Shown here: piece after piece, positions 1 through 5,136 of the stretch
Layout: the number at the start of each line of letters is the position of its first letter
Position numbering within the stretch: position 1 is the stretch's first letter
Origin: Balneolales bacterium
GTDB lineage: Bacteria; Bacteroidota; Rhodothermia; Balneolales; Natronogracilivirgulaceae
Reading direction: 5' to 3'
Length of the DNA: 5,136 nucleotides
Assembly: GCA_007127665.1 (NCBI GenBank)
Contig: SKYY01000182.1
Coordinates: 1-5,136 of the forward strand
The notes under the pieces: model-generated
The model's database searches: none
The model's input: only the letters and a program-made list of their open reading frames with translations
What the model was told of the DNA's origin: nothing
Program-made: the position numbers and the translations under genes

Positions 1-117
1 GATGCCTGCTGATACTACGGTTTGAATGGCAGAATCCGTATTTTTTCCGGTTTATCAACCTTCCGGCATGCGTACCCGCCGATTTCCATCCCACCGGATC
101 GTTCCATTCACACAACA

Positions 118-1041
118 ATGAACAGTTTTCCACTTTTTTTCAAAAAAATCGCTGAATCCAGCTGGTTCAACAACTTCATCCTGGCTGTCATCCTGGGAGC
201 CGGAGTTGTCGTCGGAATCCAGACCTACGGAGAGCAGGTAGCCCACATGAAGGATCTGCTGTGGACTCTGGATCAGATCATCCTCTTCATTTTTCTGGTC
301 GAGGTCATCATTAAAATGGCCGCCGAGGGGAACCGCCCGCTCCGGTATTTTCGGGACCCGTGGAATGTCTTCGATTTTTCCATCGTGGCTGTCTGTTACC
401 TGGCGCTTTTGTTCCCGGAAGTGGAAGGTGCCTACGTGGCCGTCTTCCGCCTGGCCAGGGTGCTGCGTGTGTTCCGCATCGTCCGGACTATCCCCAAGCT
501 GCGGCTTCTGGTCAACACGCTTTTGAAATCCATTCCTTCAATCGGGTATATCGGCATTCTGCTGAGCGTTATTTTCTATATTTACGCCACAATGGGCGTT
601 TTTCTGTTCCGCTACAACGACCCTGTCCATTTCGGGAACCTGCAACTGAGCCTGCTGTCGCTGTTCCGGATCGTGACCCTGGAGGACTGGACCGATATCA
701 TGTACATCAATATGTACGGCTGCGATCATGCCATCTGGGGATACGGCTCGGAGGGAGGATGCACGGATCCCCGCGCCATGGGATTTGGCGCCGCACTCTA
801 TTTCGTGACGTTTGTCCTGGTCGGCACCATGATTGTCCTGAACCTGTTTATCGGCGTGATCATGAACAGCATGGATGAAGCCAAGCGGGATGCCCGCGAG
901 GAAGCCGACCGTCAAAGCAGCCTCCGTGAAATGAGCCTTCAGGAGGAACTTGAGCGGGTCTCCGATGAACTCAACAAAATCAGAAATCAGGTCGACTCCA
1001 TAGCAGGTCGACACCGGAAGGGCATTGAAAAGAGGGAGTGA
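118..1041 (+). CDS. Voltage-gated cation channel, NaChBac/BacNav-like ion transporter (Ion_trans family)
   Basis: This encodes a 307-residue inner-membrane channel subunit with one six-helix domain, expected to work as a homotetramer. Visible parts: S1 about 16-36, S2 about 50-69, S3 about 83-102 with the WNVFDF signature, and S4 about 107-125 with arginines at every third residue (R111, R114, R117, R120, R123). S5 is about 140-165, the pore filter is T187-L-E-D-W-T-D193, and S6 is about 222-250 (LNLFIGVIMN). A charged, coiled-coil-like tail (253-300) follows, as in BacNav channels, where it helps tetramer assembly. NaChBac is 274 residues, so the length is close; the extra length is the filter-S6 loop with C202 and C215 and the tail. 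The frame stays open back to a TTG at 22, but those 32 extra residues are not channel-like, so I chose the ATG at 118, which leads directly into S1. No Shine-Dalgarno precedes either start. The family call is firm; ion selectivity is inferred only from the filter. Confidence 0.93.
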   Translation: MNSFPLFFKKIAESSWFNNFILAVILGAGVVVGIQTYGEQVAHMKDLLWTLDQIILFIFLVEVIIKMAAEGNRPLRYFRDPWNVFDFSIVAVCYLALLFPEVEGAYVAVFRLARVLRVFRIVRTIPKLRLLVNTLLKSIPSIGYIGILLSVIFYIYATMGVFLFRYNDPVHFGNLQLSLLSLFRIVTLEDWTDIMYINMYGCDHAIWGYGSEGGCTDPRAMGFGAALYFVTFVLVGTMIVLNLFIGVIMNSMDEAKRDAREEADRQSSLREMSLQEELERVSDELNKIRNQVDSIAGRHRKGIEKRE

Positions 1042-1071
1042 CCGATGTTTGAACCGGATGGCCACGTATCG

Positions 1072-1776
1072 TCATTCTTCCACATGTGCGCTGGGACCGG
1101 GTTCAATTCCGGGAATCTCAAAAATGCCGAAATCGACCAGCACGTTGGCGGCACCGTTAATCACAAACTGGACCGAAATAACCGCCAGGATGAGCCCGAA
1201 CACCTTGGTGATGATCTGCTTTCCACTGTCGCCGAGGTATCTGACAATCACCTTTGAGTAGACCATCGAGTAGTAGCAGGTCACCGTTGTGATGAGAACG
1301 GCAAGGAATACCAGAACGGTGTGGTAGATGGTCGGGGCCTCACTGGTAAGGATCATCACCGTTGCAATGGATCCCGGTCCGCTGATGAACGGAATGGCCA
1401 GCGGGATAACCGAGATATCATCGGAGATCTCTCCCTCCGGCTTGGTCTGCTTGCGCTCATCTTCTTCCTCTCCCTTGCTCCGGATCATGCCCATGGCAAT
1501 GCCGAACAGGATAATCCCCCCCGCGATCCGAAACGCAGCAAGCGTGATGCCGAACAGCTGGAAAATAATACCGCCCAGCAATGCAAACACAAAAAAGAGG
1601 CCGGTTGAGATTTTCGTAGCCCTGAGCGCTATTTCCTTTCGCCGCTCTTCTTTCATCCGGGTGGTGAGCGACATGAAAGCAAAGGCTGTAGTCAGCGGGT
1701 TCACAATCACAAAAATACCCGCAATGGTGATGAGCAAATAAAGAATCGTCGTTTGAATAATATCAACAATTTCCAT
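1072..1776 (-). CDS. MarC family (UPF0056) integral inner-membrane protein
   Basis: This 234-residue protein has about six hydrophobic segments (roughly 8-28, 57-77, 80-98, 123-145, 152-173, 190-212) and the family landmarks. These are an NP pair in the first helix (N26-P27), ARIAGG-type sequence (A81-G87), the PLAIPFISGPGS motif (125-136), and a GLILAVISVQFVING final helix (194-208). A strongly acidic/basic loop (about 100-120) separates the two halves. Length matches the family (about 200-240). The biochemical role of MarC proteins is unsettled: the original multiple-antibiotic-resistance link in E. coli was not upheld, and a transport role is only presumed. The ATG start is fixed because an in-frame TAA lies directly before it; no Shine-Dalgarno is visible. 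It converges on the channel gene with a 30-bp gap. Upstream lies a 244-bp gap with tandem repeats, so it probably has its own promoter rather than reading through from aroM. Confidence 0.93.
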   Translation of the reverse strand: MEIVDIIQTTILYLLITIAGIFVIVNPLTTAFAFMSLTTRMKEERRKEIALRATKISTGLFFVFALLGGIIFQLFGITLAAFRIAGGIILFGIAMGMIRSKGEEEDERKQTKPEGEISDDISVIPLAIPFISGPGSIATVMILTSEAPTIYHTVLVFLAVLITTVTCYYSMVYSKVIVRYLGDSGKQIITKVFGLILAVISVQFVINGAANVLVDFGIFEIPGIEPGPSAHVEE

Positions 1777-1797
1777 TTAAGCAGTTGTTTAATGTTC

Positions 1798-1816
1798 AAT
1801 CGGTTTCATCCCGATT
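1798..1816. promoter_or_regulatory. Short inverted repeat in the marC leader
   Basis: AATCGG (1798-1803) and CCGATT (1811-1816) form a perfect 6-bp inverted repeat around a 7-base loop, ending 22 bp from the marC start codon on the minus strand. It could be an operator or a small leader hairpin. There is no following U tract on either strand, so it is not a good intrinsic terminator. A match of this size can occur by chance. Confidence 0.25.
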
Positions 1817-1843
1817 AATAGTTTATTCTTCACCTTTATTCTT

Positions 1844-1940
1844 TTCCAACCATCATTCTTTCCAACTTTCGTTCATTCCAATCATCTATGATTCCAAACA
1901 GCTATCATTTCCAATGATGGTGCTTTCCGGTGATTGCCCT
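1844..1940. repeat. Tandem array of degenerate 16-bp direct repeats (TTCCAA core)
   Basis: The hexamer TTCCAA begins at 1844, 1860, 1876, 1892 and 1909, and a diverged TTCCGG begins at 1925, giving spacings of 16, 16, 16, 17 and 16 bp. The rest of each unit is degenerate, roughly YCATCATTCW, and a weaker unit may begin at 1829 (TTCACC). Two units contain small palindromes (ATCAT-CT-ATGAT at 1881-1892; ATCATT-TCC-AATGAT at 1904-1918). Sixteen is not a multiple of three, so this is not a coding repeat. It fills much of the gap between the aroM stop and the marC start, and on the minus strand reads as TTGGAA repeats ending 68 bp before marC. It could be a row of regulator-binding sites or a decayed minisatellite. 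Confidence 0.8.
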
Positions 1941-2020
1941 TATTAAAATAACGGCTCTTGTTTTTCCAGCGTTCAAAATATCCCTGCTGATGAAAATTTA
2001 AGCAACTTCCCATCAATCGA

Positions 2021-2725
2021 TTACAGTTCAAATAGCTCTCCTGCCACCCTGCCAACGAGTGTCCGTGCAAGTATTACCATCTTGCCCGTCTCCCGGGCAA
2101 TTTTCAGCTTCATTTCATTTGAATAGCTCATGCAATCCATCACAACAACAGATGCCGGATCAGCAGTGATGCATGACAAAACGTCGGACCACGAATGAGA
2201 GCCCTCTCCCCGGGCATCGGGATCTGTCACCGGGCTGAACGGCGACAAGGGCAGCACTGCGGCATCCAGCCCGTACTGATTCCATTCGGTATGCACATGC
2301 GCCATCTGTTCACTCTCCGGTGTGAGTATCAGAATCCTTTTTTGCGGAAACACGGCACGGACGAAGCCTTGAAGGATTTTTTGAGGAAAAAGCATTGGGA
2401 CCCGGGATTGCAGCTTGTCGGGCATTTTACCGGTGCAAAGAAAAAGGACGAAATCCGAATCCGCATCCTCAAGTTGCTTTACACAGCGTCTCAATTCCGT
2501 GTGGATGTGTTTCTCGGGCAGAACAACAGTGGTGCCGTTCCTGAGACGCGTGGCAAGAAGACGGTCGCCGGGCTGCCGGTCCAGTGAACTGATCTTTTCC
2601 ATTTCCCACCCATCGAGCGCCCCCGTTTCCAGAATCTGGATCGACGGCCTCCAGTACGGAATCATGTCCGTAAGGATATCCGGACGTGGTGACTGGCCGA
2701 TGGTGACAACCCCAAGTTTTTTCAT
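2021..2725 (-). CDS. aroM: AroM family protein
   Basis: This 234-residue soluble protein matches the AroM family in length (E. coli AroM is about 225) and landmarks. These are the N-terminal GVVTIGQSPRPD motif (5-16), an ETGALDG segment (33-39), FLCTGKMP (95-102), a VVMDCMSYS segment (194-202), and the closing ARTLVGRVAGEL (220-231). In E. coli aroM lies with aroL and yaiA in a TyrR-controlled unit, but its reaction is unknown; no shikimate-pathway gene is seen here. C97 and C198 sit in the two places where Asp/Glu/hydantoin racemase-type folds carry their catalytic cysteines, which suggests racemase- or decarboxylase-like chemistry (inference). The ATG is fixed by an in-frame TAA 27 bases upstream; there is no Shine-Dalgarno. 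It lies 76 bp downstream of the DUF917 gene on the same strand, with no terminator seen between, so the two are probably one transcript. Confidence 0.9.
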   Translation of the reverse strand: MKKLGVVTIGQSPRPDILTDMIPYWRPSIQILETGALDGWEMEKISSLDRQPGDRLLATRLRNGTTVVLPEKHIHTELRRCVKQLEDADSDFVLFLCTGKMPDKLQSRVPMLFPQKILQGFVRAVFPQKRILILTPESEQMAHVHTEWNQYGLDAAVLPLSPFSPVTDPDARGEGSHSWSDVLSCITADPASVVVMDCMSYSNEMKLKIARETGKMVILARTLVGRVAGELFEL

Positions 2726-2801
2726 GGTGGATGGTGTTTGTAATCCATATTACGGTCCTGCGCCGGGAAAGACGCAAATACACGGTGCCGGGCATGCTAT
2801 C

Positions 2802-3863
2802 CTACCTGATAACAATCTCTTTTCCGATGACCGGCTCAATCTGCCGAAGCAATTGATGGTCCCGCATAGTGCTGCCCAGTTTCAGGTTTTCTTTACGGGT
2901 GGCGACCACGATGACCTGCTGGTCCTCACTGATTTCAGCGCTGCTTACAGGAAGTCCGGTCATTCCGTCGCAGGTAGTGATCAGGTCTGGAAAGGTGAAC
3001 AGGCGCTTTCCGTCATTTTCAACGGTCATGTATTCGTTCCAGAAGGTGAGATGAAGGCCATCCACGGTCAAATGTCCACTGTCGAACCCACCATCACTGA
3101 CCAGGTGAAGCGTCTTAACCTTTCCCGATCCCAGAATCTTGCCCCCCAGAAATTCGGCTGTCCGCCCCACCGCTTTTTCCGGGCCATGTGACCGGTTTTC
3201 GAGAAATACGCTTCCTGTTTCAATCGCATGGGTAATGCCGCCGGGAGCCCCATGCTGTTTTACATGTCCGGCCGGGATCGGATTCCTGGCGACGGCTACA
3301 AGTCCACCTGCTTTCACGGCTGCCATCCGGACCAATTCCGAGACCGGTTTCAATCCGCCTTTTAGAAATCCTTCCGTATATCTTCCGGTATCGGGATTGC
3401 CGCCGGCGAATGCCTGAAGTGACGGATAGTTTTTTTCCCGGTGCAGGCCCATGCTTCCCATCAGTCCTGTGGGGTGTGCCCGGCCGTTACAGGGGGCGTC
3501 GATCAGCGGAACAGAGAGTGCTGCCGCCTGTATCCACCCGTTTATGGTTGCCCCGCCGCCGTTTTCGTTTGTGATGATGCCGCCGATTGGCTGATCCGTA
3601 TTCTGCTGAAGCAGTTGCACCGTGCGGATGTAGTCGCGGGTATTTACATGGCATTCCGGCGAGGCCGGAGCACCGACAATGGAAGTGGTAACGACCGGCG
3701 AGTCAGGTGCAAGGTCATCCACGGTAATCATGGTCACCTGTCCAAGCGCAAGTGCTGCGGAACCCGCTTGCCTGCCCATCTCCATGGATGCTCCACCACC
3801 TCCGCCAAGAAAAGCGCCGCCGGTAAGGGCACACTCCAATATGTCGCTGTCAAGGATATTCAT
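2802..3863 (-). CDS. DUF917 family protein (S-methyl-thiohydantoin desulfurase-like)
   Basis: This 353-residue protein shows the DUF917 landmarks in order. They are a glycine-rich N-terminal GGAFLGGGGGAS (15-26), a VVTTSIVGAP segment (57-66), NENGGG (99-104), and IDAPCNGRAHP (121-131). The C-terminal domain has FWNEYMTVENDG (274-285) and FPDLITTCD (291-299). The length is typical (about 350-370). The family has been associated with S-methyl-thiohydantoin desulfurase and is sometimes found fused or adjacent to hydantoinase-type genes; the substrate here is unknown. In many members the residue after IDA is D, giving a DAD-type metal/active-site segment, whereas here it is P (D122-A-P-C), a possible divergence. 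The ATG is fixed by an in-frame TAA 21 bases upstream. A weak AGGA lies 11 bases before the start, the only Shine-Dalgarno-like site in the window. It is probably the first gene of a two-gene unit with aroM. Confidence 0.9.
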   Translation of the reverse strand: MNILDSDILECALTGGAFLGGGGGASMEMGRQAGSAALALGQVTMITVDDLAPDSPVVTTSIVGAPASPECHVNTRDYIRTVQLLQQNTDQPIGGIITNENGGGATINGWIQAAALSVPLIDAPCNGRAHPTGLMGSMGLHREKNYPSLQAFAGGNPDTGRYTEGFLKGGLKPVSELVRMAAVKAGGLVAVARNPIPAGHVKQHGAPGGITHAIETGSVFLENRSHGPEKAVGRTAEFLGGKILGSGKVKTLHLVSDGGFDSGHLTVDGLHLTFWNEYMTVENDGKRLFTFPDLITTCDGMTGLPVSSAEISEDQQVIVVATRKENLKLGSTMRDHQLLRQIEPVIGKEIVIR

Positions 3864-3995
3864 CGGGGGGTCGGTCCTGTGTTACACGGTCAATCGTACT
3901 GTCCGGAGCTGAACCGCATGTCCGGGCTGATCCGCCGGGAGCGATTTTAAAAAACCGGATGAAAAGGCAATACTCATTCTGTCACTTTACACACT

Positions 3996-4027
3996 GAAAA
4001 GTAACACGTATGTTTTGTCAGGGTCAA
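3996..4027 (-). promoter_or_regulatory. Candidate Bacteroidota-type promoter for DUF917-aroM
   Basis: Read on the minus strand, TTG (4027-4025, within TTGACC) is followed after 21 bases by TACTTTTC (4003-3996). This matches five of six fixed positions of the TTG / TAnnTTTG promoter pattern described for Bacteroidota, with spacing inside the reported range. The same TTGACC is a 5/6 match to a sigma-70 -35 box, but no good TATAAT lies at the right distance. It would give a leader of about 125 bases before the DUF917 start. Such short matches are common by chance. Confidence 0.25.
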
Positions 4028-4093
4028 CCCCGTAAAAAAACGAGATGGGAATCAAATACTATGGAGATCCGGGAACGGGCATCGTTTATCCGT

Positions 4094-4223
4094 AAGCGGA
4101 TGGAATACCACCGTCCGGAGAGGAAAGCGCCTGGAATACTACCGTCCGGAGAGGAAAGCGCCTGGAATACTACCGTCCGGAGAGGAAAGCGGATGGAATA
4201 CCACCGTCCGGAGACGAAGTGCC
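4094..4223. repeat. Four head-to-tail copies of a 31-bp repeat
   Basis: The unit, beginning TGGAATAC and containing ACCGTCCGGAG, starts at 4101, 4132, 4163 and 4194, exactly 31 bp apart. Seven bases before the first unit (4094-4100, AAGCGGA) match the end of unit 3, so the array begins slightly earlier. Units 1-3 differ at only a few positions; unit 4 diverges in its last third (GACGAAGTG for GAGGAAAGC). Two sites covary: units 1 and 4 are preceded by GGA and read TACCACC, while units 2 and 3 are preceded by GCC and read TACTACC, an A-B-B-A order. There are no unique spacers, so it is not CRISPR. Thirty-one is not a multiple of three and shifts frame at each copy, so it is not a coding repeat. 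It lies about 230-360 bp upstream of the DUF917 start. Confidence 0.92.
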
Positions 4224-4243
4224 TGCCTGCCTGCTTGATTGAT
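4220..4243. repeat. Tetranucleotide tract, (TGCC)3 TGCT (TGAT)2
   Basis: Six consecutive 4-base units beginning with TG (three TGCC, one TGCT, two TGAT) follow directly on the last 31-bp unit. It is a short, imperfect simple-sequence repeat in non-coding DNA, possibly left by slippage at the edge of the array. Confidence 0.6.
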
Positions 4244-4282
4244 TTGATGTGGTTTGAGATAGTTTACGAGGTGCTGACCGGC

Positions 4283-5136
4283 CTATGGTTGTATCACAAG
4301 CGCCTCGCTGAGGCGTGACTGCCCGCCATCCGTGGTGAATGCCTTGACGGCATAGCCGGATTGCCGTGATTCTTCAAATTCACCAGCAGAAGGGCTCTCT
4401 TCGCGGTACCGCTCTTCGAAATGGCGCTCATCGGTGCGCCGGTGCTGAATGAAATGGCCGCGACTGTTCCGCCGGTAGATCACGAAAAAGACATTATCGC
4501 CGTTGAGCTGGTAGTCCCAGGTCAACCGGACCATGCCGTTTTCCTCATCCAGTACGGCCTGCAGGTTTTCCACAGGTGGACGCACTCCGCTGTCGTACGG
4601 CCGCGCCGAGACCGGATGGGCGTAATCCGACCAGTTCCCGCTTAAATCAACAGCACGCAGCGAGTAGTAGTACATCGTACCTTGAGTGACCAGGGTGTCG
4701 GTAAACGCGGATTGTCCGACCGACAAAGTATCGCGTACCAGCCAAGGATCAGTCATCGAGGTCTTCCGGTAGATTTTCTGCAGGGCGACATCCCGGCTTC
4801 CGCTTGGGGCGAATTCCAGCTCCACGGAATTCTCCCCGGTGACCACGCGCTTGAACACCGGGGTGATGGGTGGAATGGTATCGGGACGCACGACCGACAG
4901 CACATCGGAGAACTCCGACTGGTTGAAGTTGAAATCAAGCGCCTGCACCTTGTAGTACACTTCCGGAGTCAGCGAATTGAGCGTAATGGTATCGGTAAAC
5001 ACGGTTGGAATTTCGTGCCGCAGGGAATCATCATCCACAAATCCCTCAAAAATCACTGAAAATTCGTGCTCGGGATCGTTGGACCGGAACAGCCGGTATC
5101 CCATCAGGTCGGGCTCCTCGTTTTTCTCGACGACCA
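4283..5136 (-). CDS. Multi-domain fibronectin type III protein, C-terminal part (5'-truncated by window edge)
   Basis: The frame is open to the right edge of the window, so only the last 283 residues are seen; the internal ATG at 5104 is not the start, because the codons before it (EEPDLMGYRLFRS) continue an FN3 strand pattern. Three FN3-like modules are visible: about 1-83 (incomplete; ends in YYKVQALDFNFNQSEFSD), about 88-177 (linker DTIPPITP, then YYYSLRAVDLSGNWSDYAHP), and about 186-281 (PPVENLQAVLDEENG, ending in GYAVKAFTTDGGQSRLSEALV). The repeated YxxxAxDxxxNxSxxSD pattern and PP-rich linkers are typical of extracellular FN3 arrays in Bacteroidota and relatives. The protein is probably secreted or surface-exposed, with a binding or structural role, but no signal peptide or catalytic domain is within view. 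It stops four residues after the last strand, without a recognisable C-terminal sorting domain. It is transcribed toward the 31-bp array. Confidence 0.82.
   Translation of the reverse strand, partial: VVEKNEEPDLMGYRLFRSNDPEHEFSVIFEGFVDDDSLRHEIPTVFTDTITLNSLTPEVYYKVQALDFNFNQSEFSDVLSVVRPDTIPPITPVFKRVVTGENSVELEFAPSGSRDVALQKIYRKTSMTDPWLVRDTLSVGQSAFTDTLVTQGTMYYYSLRAVDLSGNWSDYAHPVSARPYDSGVRPPVENLQAVLDEENGMVRLTWDYQLNGDNVFFVIYRRNSRGHFIQHRRTDERHFEERYREESPSAGEFEESRQSGYAVKAFTTDGGQSRLSEALVIQP

Larger units (their letters stand above)
3864..4282. other. 419-bp intergenic region between the FN3 gene and the DUF917-aroM unit
   Basis: No convincing gene is seen here on either strand. It holds, from the DUF917 start outwards, a GC-rich leader, a candidate promoter at 3996-4027, a 31-bp tandem array at 4094-4223, a tetranucleotide tract at 4220-4243, and a short unexplained stretch up to the FN3 stop codon. 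Two A-rich runs (near 3950 and 4035) occur, but neither follows a GC hairpin in the orientation needed for an intrinsic terminator of the minus-strand FN3 gene. Because both flanking genes are on the minus strand, the region serves as the 3' end of one and the promoter region of the other. Confidence 0.7.

Noticed and set aside
22..117. N-terminal extension of the channel to a TTG start at 22
   Set aside because: The 32 added residues are not hydrophobic or channel-like, TTG is a weaker start, and no ribosome binding site precedes it; the ATG at 118 leads straight into S1.
538..1065. 175-codon minus-strand frame opposite the channel gene
   Set aside because: It is antisense to clear channel helices and filter sequence and has no family resemblance; an overlap shadow.
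1092..1120. tRNA T-arm-like sequence (CCGG-GTTCAATT-CCGG)
   Set aside because: The stem has only 4 pairs with an 8-base loop, no anticodon or D arm lies upstream, and it is inside the marC coding sequence (PGIEPG).
1882..2070. 62-codon minus-strand open frame downstream of and overlapping aroM
   Set aside because: It begins inside aroM in another frame, crosses the 16-bp repeat array, and shows no family resemblance.
2740..2753. GTAAT-CCAT-ATTAC inverted repeat before aroM
   Set aside because: A 5-bp AT-rich stem is too short to call an operator or terminator, although it lies 15-28 bases before the start codon.
2415..3191. 258-codon plus-strand frame opposite aroM and DUF917
   Set aside because: It spans two well-supported minus-strand genes and their gap, with composition typical of an antisense shadow.
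4094..4223. CRISPR array
   Set aside because: Units abut each other with no unique spacers, and no cas gene is present.
4301..4315. Perfect hairpin CGCCTC-GCT-GAGGCG as terminator
   Set aside because: It lies within the last codons of the FN3 gene and is not followed by a T tract on either strand.
4010..4318. 102-codon plus-strand open frame across the 31-bp array
   Set aside because: The 31-bp unit is read in a different frame at each copy, so the protein has no consistent repeat, it resembles no known family, and it overlaps the FN3 gene's 3' end.

Overview
The window looks like an ordinary chromosomal stretch from a bacterium of the Bacteroidota/Balneolota/Rhodothermota kind. This placement is an inference. 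It rests on a large secreted-type protein made of consecutive fibronectin type III (FN3) modules, moderately GC-rich genes, start codons with almost no Shine-Dalgarno sequence, and a candidate promoter resembling the TTG/TAnnTTTG type of that group. There are no rRNA or tRNA genes, no insertion sequence, and no CRISPR array.

Layout, left to right. At 118-1041 (+) lies a single-domain, six-helix voltage-gated cation channel of the NaChBac/BacNav superfamily. Its pore sequence TLEDWTD is richer in acidic residues than the classical Na+ filter. It converges, with a 30-bp gap, on a MarC-family (UPF0056) inner-membrane protein at 1072-1776 (-). The 244-bp gap behind marC carries a previously unlisted 16-bp direct-repeat array (TTCCAA every 16-17 bp, 1844-1940). 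Next come an AroM-family protein (2021-2725, -) and a DUF917 / S-methyl-thiohydantoin-desulfurase-like protein (2802-3863, -), 76 bp apart and probably cotranscribed with DUF917 first. The 419-bp gap upstream of that pair (3864-4282) contains a candidate promoter and four head-to-tail copies of a 31-bp repeat (4094-4223) followed by a tetranucleotide tract. The right end is the C-terminal part of a multi-FN3 protein (4283-5136, -) that continues off the window.

How the genes may work together. The DUF917-AroM pair is the most function-suggestive unit. DUF917 belongs to a family named after thiohydantoin desulfurization. AroM shows two cysteines placed like the catalytic pair of the Asp/Glu/hydantoin racemase superfamily. 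A small hydantoin-type or amino-acid-derivative catabolic unit is therefore a reasonable but untested hypothesis. The channel and MarC are both inner-membrane proteins, but they are convergent and have no evident functional tie. The two tandem-repeat arrays each lie upstream of a minus-strand gene (marC, DUF917) and are the main structure that the genes do not explain.
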